Shown here one piece after another: positions 23,715 to 32,621 of a DNA stretch of 64,000 nucleotides. Every line of letters starts with the position of its first letter. Position 1 is the stretch's first letter. The translations under genes were made by a program, and so were the position numbers. Under the pieces are notes generated by a model. It ran no database searches. It saw only the letters and a program-made list of their open reading frames with translations, and had not been told where the DNA came from. Source of the stretch: Kappaphycus alvarezii (Eukaryota > Rhodophyta > Florideophyceae > Gigartinales > Solieriaceae); assembly GCA_002205965.3 (NCBI GenBank), contig NADL03000699.1, positions 1,240,001 to 1,304,000 on the forward strand. The letters run 5' to 3'.

Positions 23715-24329
23715 CCCTCATATAAGAAGGAAGTTTAATGCGTTCAGTATCTACTGGGGACTGCGCACGTCGTAACTATACGGTTAAGATCTAACCGGGT
23801 GTGCTTCGTCGTCCATGCGCATCGGGGCTCGCGACAGGATAGCTTCAGCGATGGATGACCAGAGGGTGCAACTCAGTCGCTGGTAGATACGGCGGCGGAT
23901 AACGCCAACTGTCGAGTGACACTTGGACGCGATCCGCGGAACTAACTCCTCGATAAATGCAATAGTTCCAGGGGAAGGGGCACCTAGGGAATCAAACGCC
24001 AGAGGTCGAAACGTAAAGTTCGGCGTGTAAGGCGCAGAAGATGGACCAGTTGAGGGAGCGGGGAGGCGTCGGGCGATGTTGCGTTCCAGGGTTGTGACCT
24101 TATCGCGGGCCGCCAGTTCAGCAGCGCCTATAATACATGAAGTAAAAAGAAAGAAGTTTTAATGCATTCAGTATCTACTGGGGCCTGCGCGCAGTAAAGA
24201 TTACGAACTATACAGTACTTCTTCCAACAGGGGAAAATTTTTGGGTTATTTTAATGCATGGAAGATGTGGTCGGTTGTATCCAACCGCTAATGCGTTATG
24301 CGGCATAAGCCGTCACTGATGGGTAACAC
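23715..24329. other. Insertion or spacer between the two halves of MITE copy 2
   Basis: About 0.6 kb not present in M1. It starts and ends near two direct copies of a 40-nt segment containing TTCAGTATCTACTGGGG (about 23729-23766 and 24152-24192), which looks like a small LTR-like or duplicated flank. Just before the second copy, the left-end motif and the right-end motif of the dispersed family abut (24134-24173). No gene recognised. Confidence 0.45.
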
Positions 24330-24542
24330 AAAACGACAAAATGCCGTCGTTTTCAGAATTTCTTGCGAAGAGCTGAAGTTGGTGAGGGAAAATTGCTCTA
24401 ACCCTAACCGAGGTCAGCAATCTTGAAAACTTTGTTTTGATCGGCCATCTACACCCATGAACTAATGCGGAGGGGCAAGAAATGCGCTGAGGTAAAAACA
24501 TTTGTAATGAAGAAGTGCTGTAAGTAGTCCTATGGACACTAG
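24330..24542. mobile_element. Right part of MITE copy 2 (M1 family)
   Basis: Collinear with 22040-22266 of M1, sharing long blocks such as TTTTGATCGGCCATCTACAC (M1 has TGCAC) and the end GGACACTAG. The palindromic box at this end is reduced to GTCCTATGGAC. It lies 0.7 kb from the left part of the same copy. Confidence 0.65.
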
Positions 24543-24906
24543 GATCGATGTTGCAAAGGAAGTCCACATGGCCGACGAAATTCGTCGCCGCAGGTGGTCA
24601 AGGGCCGCCGCCAGTGAACAGAACAGTCGTCGGCATATCAATTTCGCATGCGCCATAATCATCCCGGAGGTTTACTTACAGGGCGCGGCGAGGGAGTCGA
24701 AGCGAGCGGAACAAAATGAAAACCGAGCTTGGCAAAAGTAGCGTCCGGGGTCAGGTTAAACGCAGCTCTCACTGAGCGGTCAAGAGATCTTAAGCTTGTC
24801 GACTAGGCCGATTCAGCTGCCCCGCAGGGTGCCAATGCAGCTTGTTTGACGTAGGATCGGGCCACGGGGCTGCGAATAGTGATATCGTAAGCGACTTGCG
24901 ACGGAG
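24543..24906. other. Unassigned short spacer
   Basis: No gene or repeat recognised between MITE copy 2 and the R2-like copy B. It may hold the truncated 5' border of copy B. Confidence 0.4.
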
Positions 24907-25905
24907 ATGGTCTCGGTTGATGCCCAGAATGCTTTCAACGCTTTCTCTCACCAGCAACTCCTCCGTATCCTCCTATCCAAAGCTCCCTCCCTGGCGTGCT
25001 TCATGAACATTATACACGGCCTTAGTCCCTCGCCCCTATTCGTGCACAGCTGGGCCCCCGATCCCGCTCCTATCATGCTTTACAGCAAGGACGGAACCAG
25101 CAGGGAGATCCTTCAAGTTTGTTCCTCTTCACTCTGTGCTTACAGCCTCTTGTACAGAAAATATCCGAGGAATGTGCTCTCAACTTAAACCGCTGGTACG
25201 CCGATGATAGACTCCTCCTTGGCCCTGTTGATGCGATCTGCAAGGCAGTACGCATCCTGGTTCACGCCGGACCGGCTCTCGAGTTCCACATCAACGCCTC
25301 CAAGACGCTGGCATATTGCCCGTCTCCATCCTCGGACAGCCTGCGCTAGCTACGATGTGTGCTCCCGCTCTCTATCCCTAATAAGAACGGTATTACTCTC
25401 CTGGGCGCCCCCCTCGGCTCCGATGAATACATGCGCTCCTTTCTCAAGTCTCGAATGGACCTTTGCGACTACATGCTCTCAACCCTCCTCAATCTCCCCC
25501 ACCTCGAACTGCTTTCCATTTACACAGACTCTGCCCCTCGGCCTGCAGAGTGCAACATGCTTTCCTTCTCACCCCCAACCCATTGCATACCCGCTTGCCA
25601 AGGAGTTCGACAAGGCCCAAATGATGGCGTGCTCAAGGCTCAATTCCGTGCCCCTTACCACTCAGAGCATCCGTCAAGTTCGCCTCCACTTTCGCCTCGG
25701 CGGGCATGGTTTTACGTCCCTTGCCCTCACCTTGCATGCTTCATATACGGCCAGCCTCCTCGAGTCCGCACCCCTGCAACACTCCGAACGCCCCGTCGAG
25801 TTCTATATGCGATGCGCACACCCTGCAATGCGCTTCGTGGCCACCGCGCTTGAATCCTCCTTCCAGCCCCTACGTCTGCAACATGGGGAACCTTTGAATG
25901 TGTTC
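24907..25905 (+). pseudogene. R2-like reverse transcriptase fragment (copy B), YADD intact
   Basis: Starts inside the RT domain with VSVDAQNAFNAFSHQQLLRI, the first palm Asp block, then INMVYG-equivalent FMNIIHGLSPSPLFVHS. After a frameshift comes the catalytic box RWYADDRLLLG (YADD at 25197-25208), followed by FHINASKTLAYCP and, after further frame changes, GITLLGAPLGSDEYMRSFLKS and LHFRLGGHGFTSLAL. These follow the order seen in copies A2 and E. The upstream half and the zinc knuckle/endonuclease module are missing, so it is truncated on both sides. Although YADD is intact, the several frameshifts make it inactive. Confidence 0.75.
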
Positions 25906-25972
25906 AGAAACCTGAACCATAAAGGTAGTGGGTTACAGTAGAGAAGGCTAAGAACATCTCCAAGCGACAGTG
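25903..25972. repeat. 70-bp repeat shared with 31241-31303
   Basis: The block beginning near AACCTGAACCAT and running through GGCTAAGAACATCTCC recurs at 31241-31303 with a few differences. At this locus it follows R2-like copy B, so it may be part of the 3' tail of that family; at the other locus no RT sequence precedes it. Confidence 0.6.
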
Positions 25973-26260
25973 TGCCACGATTGACCGACTACTCACTTAA
26001 CAGCGAACTGGATGGACCACATCGGTCATGTGCAATAATCTCGCGATATGATGGCCGTAGCCACCGACGACCACAAGGCGCATCTGATGCTCTGGTACAT
26101 ACGCATGCGAATAGTAGAGTCCGAGGTACGGCATTTCCTGGCAACACGGGCTACAAACTCTCCGATATATAACAGTATCCGCAAAAGGGACGCTAAGGGA
26201 GTCGAAAACCAGGGGCTAGAATCGGAAACCCAGGTCGCGGAAGGGCTAGGAGGGGAGCAC
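25973..26260 (+). other. Degenerate coding segment shared with 47.5 kb
   Basis: The frame at 26048-26200 reads MMAVATDDHKAHLMLWYIRM then RIVESEVRHFLATRA. The nucleotide sequence matches 47515-47700, which precedes R2-like copy C, and a shorter match (MDMAMDDHMTLLYSG) lies at 55130-55170. I infer a middle region of the R2-like protein between RT and zinc knuckle, or a separate small repeat carried with it. Confidence 0.45.
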
Positions 26261-26405
26261 CAGGCGCCTTGACAGCATGTGTTATAGGTCCTGGACCGTG
26301 CGCTGGTGCGTGAGGGCGGCAGCCCTAACGGCGACTTGCGTCGCCATCGTAAGTGAGGACTGCTTAAATGGGGACGTCACGGCGGCATCACATGTTTGTC
26401 GCGGC
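26261..26405 (-). pseudogene. Short R2-like fragment, reverse orientation
   Basis: The plus-strand sequence with GGTCCTGGACC…GGTGCGTGAGG…GACTGCTTAAATGGGGACGT matches 50275-50400 closely. There it lies just downstream (on the minus strand) of the endonuclease module of copy D. Too short to carry catalytic motifs. Confidence 0.6.
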
Positions 26406-28300
26406 AGAATATGTTCTTGATCTGATACTAAGTGCTAGTCGGGAATGGCCAGAAGTCGGTAAGGTTCCTTGGGAGTGATGTCGGTCGTGGGGAATAGGGG
26501 AGAGATGGACTTGGGCCATACTTTTACGTCTTTGTGTTGCAGTGCTTCTCGTTTACCGACTTAAGGACGTTCGACATTTCCAGAACGTGTTCCAGAGCTG
26601 CTTTTCCTCGCGCAGCGGTGTCCCAGTGATCATTCGTCGGAGCTTTGGTCGACTGACTCGCTCTCTTTATCTCTCTCTGTTACGAGAAGTTTACAAAAGA
26701 TCTGTAAACCAGATTATTGAAACCAGCCGTAACTACTCGTAAGGATTCAAATGACCCCTCTCTCGATTGCAACACCTCAGAATGCCGAACCACGTGTTTC
26801 CCTCCCCTTCCTGCTCGTCCTCCTACCTGCAAAACTTTTGTTGTCGAAAGATGAACACAGCCCTCTTTGCTTACGCATTTTGAAAAAGCGGAGTGAATCA
26901 TTGCTTCATATTAGGATGTTGATCCGGGGCTCTATTGTTCTAGTAGCAGAGACTTGATTAGTCCATCCTGAATCTGTTCATGGACGCAAATTTTCGTAGG
27001 TGTGAGCAGCCAACCATGATGAACTGCTACCCACGGCATTTCCTAAATCATGGAGCTCCCGCGGAGCCGTGTTTGGATAACCTGCTACCAATGCATCTAC
27101 ACTACCCTTGTTTTACTGCCAGTCCGCTCCTCTTGCCTATACTTCTCTCTCTGAGAGAGCAGACAGCCGTGCGACCACATCCCGAATGACTGAAGATGAA
27201 AGCAATGTAAGGAAGCAAATCGTTTCTGCATACAGAGCAAAAATCACACGGGACGGAGGGAACGTCGGCGAACCGGTCCTTACTGCGCTTCACCGATTTC
27301 TACGTATTCCGATGACACTTTTCCATCAAAAGGTGGAAACTATCATCGTAATTATAGACCAATTTGCGGGAGTCTCTTCCTCTTTTGCAAACCTGTAGTC
27401 CGATCAATCGTAGGTTCTTTTAAATGTTTCAACAACGTGGGGTGTAACTTGCGCTTGACTTCTGCATGATGTGCGGAATTCGTTTGATAATGTCTCCCAA
27501 GTTGTTTTTGTGCCGACGAGATCAGAGAGCACCCTCTTCCTCTGCAAAAGGGAGAGTCCTGCCTTGCCTGTCGCAATAACCAAAAACTGGAAAGGCACCG
27601 GGCCAAAATGACTTTGAATGAGGCCTGCAGGTCTTTCCAAGCTGCAAAACCAACCTTGATCGTCAGATATGTAGGACTCGGTGCCGCTGGGGGCGGGAGA
27701 CTAGCACTACATGAGGAAGGCAATTGATAACACTTTACCCTCACAAAGTTCCGCGATCTCTTTCACTGAGTTGATGGAACTCATCTAACAGGACAGGAAT
27801 GAGACCATCCGAAAGGGGTACACATCCTCCTCAGCCGACCCACCGCACAACACATACCGATACACTTCAGTGGTTACGACTATAAAATCAGCCTTGCCGT
27901 TGGCGGTATAATCGCAGGAACGGCCATCTTTCCTACGGTGTTGGCGAGGCAAGCCCCATTGATGCTGCCCCTGCGTTAACAGATTACGTCGCATACTAAG
28001 CCCAGCTCCTCGGCTCTCCTCCGCCCTCGGCCTCCGGGACCGGCCCTTTGTGACTGGCCGAAGCCGATTACAACTTAATTCTTCCTCCGCGACCCAGGCA
28101 ACTCCTACTGTACTGAATTTGGCTCCTTTTGTCCCGTGATCTTCGCTGCTGCACCTACTAAAATCCAAACTCACATTAGTAAATTCCAGCAAGAGGCGCG
28201 GGCAAGGGACTACTCGTGAAATGAACTCTGATCAGCCTCCCTAAACCGGACTATTGTAGCACCGACGCCATCCGGCATCGGATGTGCGGCATGGCCCATT
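26406..28300. other. Unassigned interval
   Basis: Several frames of 60-135 codons occur (plus 26542-26742 and 27108-27398; minus 27352-27744 and 27785-28192), but none has a motif I recognise and they overlap on opposite strands. No repeat shared with the rest of the window was noticed. Some of it may be decayed R2-like sequence leading into copy J. Confidence 0.35.
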
Positions 28301-28422
28301 GACATAGCTCAGCCCCTGCCCCATACTCAATGAAGTAAAGTTTCTTTCTAATACTAGTCCACTCTACGACCGCCGCTGAAATATCCTGCGCGCGTTTAGT
28401 ACCGGACTCCCTCCTGCTCAAA

Positions 28423-28830
28423 TGTCAGCACAGTCTTCATCGTAAGGATGCCCTCGGGGACTACGCTGCCGAATTCTGTTCATCCGGGTTGTTAAATCCG
28501 GACGTCATCACTCTATCTGCTTTGCACTCGCGTACCATGTTACAATCAAGACAGGAAATCTTGATTGTCAGCTCGAGGATCGTCTCCTCGTCCCTGGTAC
28601 TAAACTAAGACCCCCGTACCGACCAAAGACACAGCCCCTCCCCATTGCCTGCGACGTCACGATCACCTCGCCATTCAAACCCGCCGCTCGCAGGAAGGCC
28701 ACCTAAGCTGCTCCTTGTGGCGCCGCTGTGGCCCATCGACGCAAAGTCGAGAACCTGAAATATAAACTCGCCTTCCGGCTTACATACCTCTTGGACAGAC
28801 CCTCTCGCGACTCCTAAATTCCAACTCACT
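28423..28830 (+). pseudogene. R2-like C-terminal module fragment (copy J)
   Basis: At 28423-28479 the frame reads CQHSLHRKDALGDYAAEFC, which aligns with the zinc knuckle of copy C but with the second Cys changed to Ser and His to Tyr (C-x2-S-x9-Y-x4-C). Further on, after a frameshift, ACDVTITSPFKPAARRKAT matches the YDxxVxSPF block that holds the second endonuclease Asp, and KVENLKYKLA matches KVQDLQHKLS of copy D. The RPAD part is not readable (RPPYRP in its place). Both metal-binding features are therefore damaged. No RT domain precedes it. Confidence 0.6.
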
Positions 28831-28899
28831 GCCTTCAACTCTGTCCTCCAGTTTATACTTACATTGCGATCGCGCTGACCCAGACTCAATGCGTTGGAC

Positions 28900-29300
28900 A
28901 TTGATTTCCATAATTATGGGGGCATTGGAGGAGGCACCTCGAACGCCATAAGCACGAAATGCTGCTTCACGGATAGGCAGGTCGGCATTCTCGGCAAATC
29001 GAAAATGCGTCGCGCGCCAGGCGCTTGCAGGACTGCAGCCTATCACTATGGATGAGGTTAGAGACTTGGGAAGTCTTCCTGCCGAAGCACGTGATGGACG
29101 CCGTGGTGTACACTGGGCTTACTTGAGAAGGGGGTGGCGGATGAACCAGGACGTCGGCGGGTCGTTGGGCTTCGCTTAGGAATGGAAAAGGGACTTCTGC
29201 TGACAGGCGGAATGATTCTGTTTGGCGACATGGGTGGTAAAAAAAATCCAAGCGTCCGGAGTGGGGCTGTGAAGTTGAACTGCACTAAAGACAAATTTGC
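28900..29300 (-). pseudogene. Possible R2-like endonuclease fragment (copy K)
   Basis: The minus-strand frame at 29251-28967 contains QRPADVLVHPPPPS, matching the RPADIL…QPPP motif of copies C, D and F, and is preceded by RQTESFR, which aligns with the RHNSFR block of copy D. The zinc knuckle upstream is not recognisable, and downstream the YDV block is unclear. It faces copy J tail to tail. Support rests on this one motif, so the call is tentative. Confidence 0.35.
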
Positions 29301-29393
29301 ATAACACTGGGTGGTCAGGCGAGGGTCCCAGAGAGCCTAGCAATGTTGGTACCGAGTTGGTTTGACTGAGTCCTAAAAGAAGGCGAGGTCGAA

Positions 29394-29930
29394 GTGGCGG
29401 CGCAACAATACAGACTAGGTAACGTAAAGGACATCGGACGAGGAGGACGGGAGTGCAGTAGGGAACGAAATGGCAGCAGGATCACGGGAGTTACAACGGG
29501 CTCACCGGCAGAGGAACTCGATGGTATGGCATACATGCTTCAAATGGGCGGCCCACAGGTCGTGTTTGGAAAAACTGCGTCTAGACGCCGCCTGCTGTGC
29601 GTGACACAAGAATTTGTTGTTACACTCAGGTCCCTGAGCAAAGGTCTTGGGAGCATTGAAGCCGAGGTCGTGGGTGGAGGAGCAAAAGCCAAGGGTCTGA
29701 GAGCGATAAGGCAGGCGGTTAAGAAGCTTATAAACAACGCCCCAAGGCATGCGGCGGTAGCTGGGGACGGAAGAGTGATCAGGGCCGCGGCAGCGGTATG
29801 CGAGATAGTCAAACAGACTTGCCGCGTGGAAGGCATTAATATGGGGAGACAACTTGGAATCTGTGATTGCTCCAAGAAAGGGAACAGTAGTCCTCAGCGC
29901 GGACAGCCAGGAAATGGGAGGCGAGGTTGA
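29394..29930 (+). CDS. Hypothetical ORF, 178 codons
   Basis: An uninterrupted plus-strand frame of 178 codons, rich in Gly, Arg, Ala and Val, with a block KGLRAIRQAVKKLINNAPR and later Cys residues. No family recognised. Long open frames also exist on the opposite strand over the same bases (29502-29875), so the coding strand is uncertain. If copy K is real, this may be the antisense of its middle region. I would not treat it as an established gene. Confidence 0.2.
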   Translation: MAAQQYRLGNVKDIGRGGRECSRERNGSRITGVTTGSPAEELDGMAYMLQMGGPQVVFGKTASRRRLLCVTQEFVVTLRSLSKGLGSIEAEVVGGGAKAKGLRAIRQAVKKLINNAPRHAAVAGDGRVIRAAAAVCEIVKQTCRVEGINMGRQLGICDCSKKGNSSPQRGQPGNGRRG

Positions 29931-30221
29931 AGCGTGCGTCTGCTTTCATCTTGAAGTCATCAAAGCGGCTTTTCAGGTGAGGGGGAGATATTGGGACCAT
30001 GAGCCAAAAATTCTGCCAGACGCGGCAGGCTGTGGTCACGTGGTGAGGTGGAACTATGTCCACGCATTGCGAACTGCATGAAGGCCCGTTAATCCTGACA
30101 GAGGCAAGTGGAACACTGAAGCTGGTTTCGCAGATAGTAGGCACGGGAACAGCACGGGGCGCATCTCACGCACAATGGGGAAACGCTCTGTATTCTATCA
30201 CGACTAGTCCGCAAGAGCTCA

Positions 30222-30960
30222 CTAGGACTTGGTGGCGACCATAAGCAAAGTTTCGTCCCCTCCGGAGTAACTCGGATACTTCCCCGACGCGCAATAGCGC
30301 GCCTCAACCTCCCCAAACCCAGCTTGCAGTGCAACGTTTCGTATGCCTTGCGCGGACCACAAACAAATAGTCTCGGGTAGCAACTGATAAAACGGGTGTG
30401 ACTGTGGGGTCCTTAAGTGAACAAAATCATCATGTTGATGCGACGGATTCAGCGGGACATATGCGCGTTGGAGACAAGTGCGCAGCTGGGTCTGGGCGAC
30501 AGCGGAAACAACAAAAAGCGCGCCAGGAGCGAGCCATTGTAGCACATGTGCGAAGAGGTCGGGAATGAGATGTGGAGGCAGGTAGTGCAGAAGCTCGCTC
30601 ATGTGTGCCCCCGCAATGGAGGCGGGGGGAAGAGATGAGGGGAGGCGGGGAGTGTAGCGGTGATGGTGGCGCGTAAGAGATGTGCGGGTACAGGGGCGAT
30701 GTAGTTTTGGAAGAGCAAAGTGCCTCGAAGCGGTAGCGGAGTTGGTCCAGATGGGGAGTGTGGGAATCCACGGCGATGACGGGACGGAAGGCGCGGATAG
30801 CAGCGAGTGTGTGGGCGCCGTAAGCGGCACCCAGGTCGAGAAGGGGTAAGGGGGAGTCAGGTAAGGACGAGAGGAATGGGGAGAGGCTGGGCGCCAGGTG
30901 AGGAAAGATAAGACCGGTGCGGTTAAGAGTGGGTTCTGGCGTCAGGTCGGTGAGGGCCAT
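30222..30960 (-). pseudogene. Class I SAM-dependent methyltransferase, one frameshift
   Basis: The ATG at 30960 opens a frame with a Rossmann-type motif I, LLDLGAAYGAHTLAAI (about residues 40-55), followed by the acidic end of strand beta2, VIAVDS. At a run of six G (30624-30629 on the plus strand) the frame must shift to continue as ASIAGAHMSELLHYLPPH. It goes on with LQWLAPGALFVVSAVAQTQL, the beta5 region after motif V of such enzymes, and ends CASGKYPSYSGGDETLLMVA before the stop at 30222. The joined product would be about 245 residues, a normal size for a small-molecule methyltransferase. The substrate cannot be told. It is either a recent pseudogene or a functional gene with a homopolymer error. 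It stands alone, with no intact neighbour. Confidence 0.7.
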
Positions 30961-31345
30961 TCTAGATTAGCACAGGCCGTATGAAAGGGCAGCGGTTTCC
31001 TCAGCGCGTGAAGGCATCTCGGATGGATGAATGATGTGTAGACCCATTTATTTCTTTGAGGGGCGATGGACAAATGGTACATTACGTACGATCTCCAATT
31101 CAGGTAATGAGTAGAGATACCAGAGATAACCGCCATTACGGAATTAATAGGTCTATTTGACCAATGGCTGAACATTTTTTACAGACAGAACGAACCTACA
31201 GTACAGTACCAAGAGGGGGGGGGAGGGATCTTTTAATGTGTTAAAAACCTGAACCATACAGGTAGTGGTTACACTAGAAGACTAAGAACATCTCCAGGCG
31301 ACAGCTGAACCATCACCTACTCCAACGAGGACAAAGGGGGGACTA
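30961..31345. other. Spacer with 63-bp repeat
   Basis: Upstream flank of the methyltransferase. It holds a G-run near 31207-31218 and the repeat at 31241-31303 shared with 25903-25972. No gene recognised. Any promoter of the methyltransferase would lie at its left end. Confidence 0.4.
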
Positions 31346-31412
31346 GAAGAAAAGTACCAAGTCACATAATGTATTACTACTGTACTGACTCAGCTAAGGT
31401 ATTGATCAAATC
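31346..31412 (-). mobile_element. 3' end of Harbinger copy 3, separated by copia insertion
   Basis: CTGACTCAGCT…TTGATCAAATC matches the reverse complement of 13866-13895 in copy 2, including the end of the transposase gene. The main part of this copy lies at 39473 onward, so the copia element sits inside it. The last five bases (31408-31412, AAATC) are repeated at 39473-39477. Confidence 0.75.
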
Positions 31413-31652
31413 TAAACGATATTACTGTAAGTTGATCGAGGCTGTTGCTTTATCTTACAGTGAGTATCTCGTACCTCGCTGTGAGCTCGGAGATAACCCT
31501 CGTGACACACAGGATGACGAGAAGGGTTATAGGCAGAAGCGGCTGTGACAGAGTCGGACATCCAGAGGTAGACAAAAAAGAAAGAAAAGACAACACGAAC
31601 AGAAGCCGCTACAGTAAACAGACAAGAGCCTAGGAGTCTATTGTTTGTTTCA
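31413..31652 (+). repeat. 5' LTR of copia element
   Basis: 240 bp, starting TAAACGATATTACTG and ending TTGTTTCA. It matches 36714-36830 plus 39349-39472. The start is TA where copia LTRs usually have TG; the end is the usual CA. It should contain the promoter and polyadenylation signal of the element. Confidence 0.85.
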
Positions 31653-31670
31653 TGGTAGCATCGCTGAGTC
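31653..31670 (+). promoter_or_regulatory. Primer binding site
   Basis: TGGTAGCATCGCTGAGTC starts directly after the 5' LTR. TGGTAGCA is the complement of a tRNA 3' end as expected for tRNA(Met)-type primers of copia elements. The exact tRNA is not established. Confidence 0.65.
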
Positions 31671-31689
31671 ACGAACAACTCCTCTGCAA

Positions 31690-32600
31690 TACCCAAAATC
31701 ACTCCGCTCAACAAAACTGCGGACCATATCCACTGGAAACGAAGGCTTCACGCCTTTCTTCGTCGGGATGATCCCAAATTAATCGGCCTCTCCGACAAGC
31801 CACCGGAAGATTCGAGACCGACCGTCAAGCAAGGCTGGATTAAGAAGGCCACAAAAGCAAAAAGCAACATAGATCTTTGCTTAGGACCAGATGCCCTTCA
31901 TCAAACCCGAGTCTTCATCGATGACGACGAGAAGACAGCTAAAGACCTTTCGGAGGAATTACAGAAGATCTATACAACGACATCTGCTCAGGCTGTGCAA
32001 AACCTGCACCAACGTCTAGATGCTCTTACATTTGATGAAACGAAAGATTGGACCCAGCACATTTCGACGTTCCTAAACATATTTTGCGGAGCTGGCAACT
32101 TATAAAGCTGGGTTGTCAAATTCGGATAAGGTCTCCGAGCCCATCCGCTCGTTACCCCCCTCGTTTTCAGCCTTGGCAATGGTTAGCCACATGACTCCGA
32201 TTACCTTCCATAACGTCAAGATTGCTATTGCTGCCGAGCTTGAAAGAAGAACCAATCCACATAATTCTCACAATAAGGCAAAGGAGTTGGCGTTGATGAG
32301 AAACAAGCTAACTCCATTATTGGTCCCAGCTCGTATCGGGGGCGAGGAAATGGCAGGACTCGAGATAGAGGTCGTGGCTTCCGTGGCCCGGGCCGTGGAC
32401 GGAATCAAGCACAGGACTCAAGAACATGCCACTATTGTGGGAAGCCCGGGCATTTCATAAGCATCTGTCGCATTATGCGCGAAGATGAACTCGCAGGCCG
32501 CATTATAAAGAGTTACAGAGGTGGCAGGCGGCGCTGATTCGGATATGGATATGGAACTGGTCCATCCTCAAGAAATTCTAGAGGGAGTAATAACGCTTCT
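31690..32600 (+). pseudogene. copia gag (nucleocapsid) pseudogene
   Basis: The frame near 31690 reads a capsid-like helical region (IHWKRRLHAFLRRDDPKLIG … TAKDLSEELQKIYTTTS). It changes frame near 32110 and continues to a CCHC zinc knuckle, CHYCGKPGHFISIC, at 32427-32468 (C-x2-C-x4-H-x4-C), the RNA-binding motif of retroelement nucleocapsids. A basic region precedes the knuckle. At least two frameshifts or stops break it. The protein would package the element's RNA into cytoplasmic particles. Confidence 0.8.
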
Positions 32601-32621
32601 TGTCAAACTCAAGATTGGCAG

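Noticed and set aside
29502-29875. Two minus-strand frames of 111 and 116 codons
   Set aside because: They overlap each other and the plus-strand 178-codon frame. Neither shows a motif, so no gene was called on this strand.
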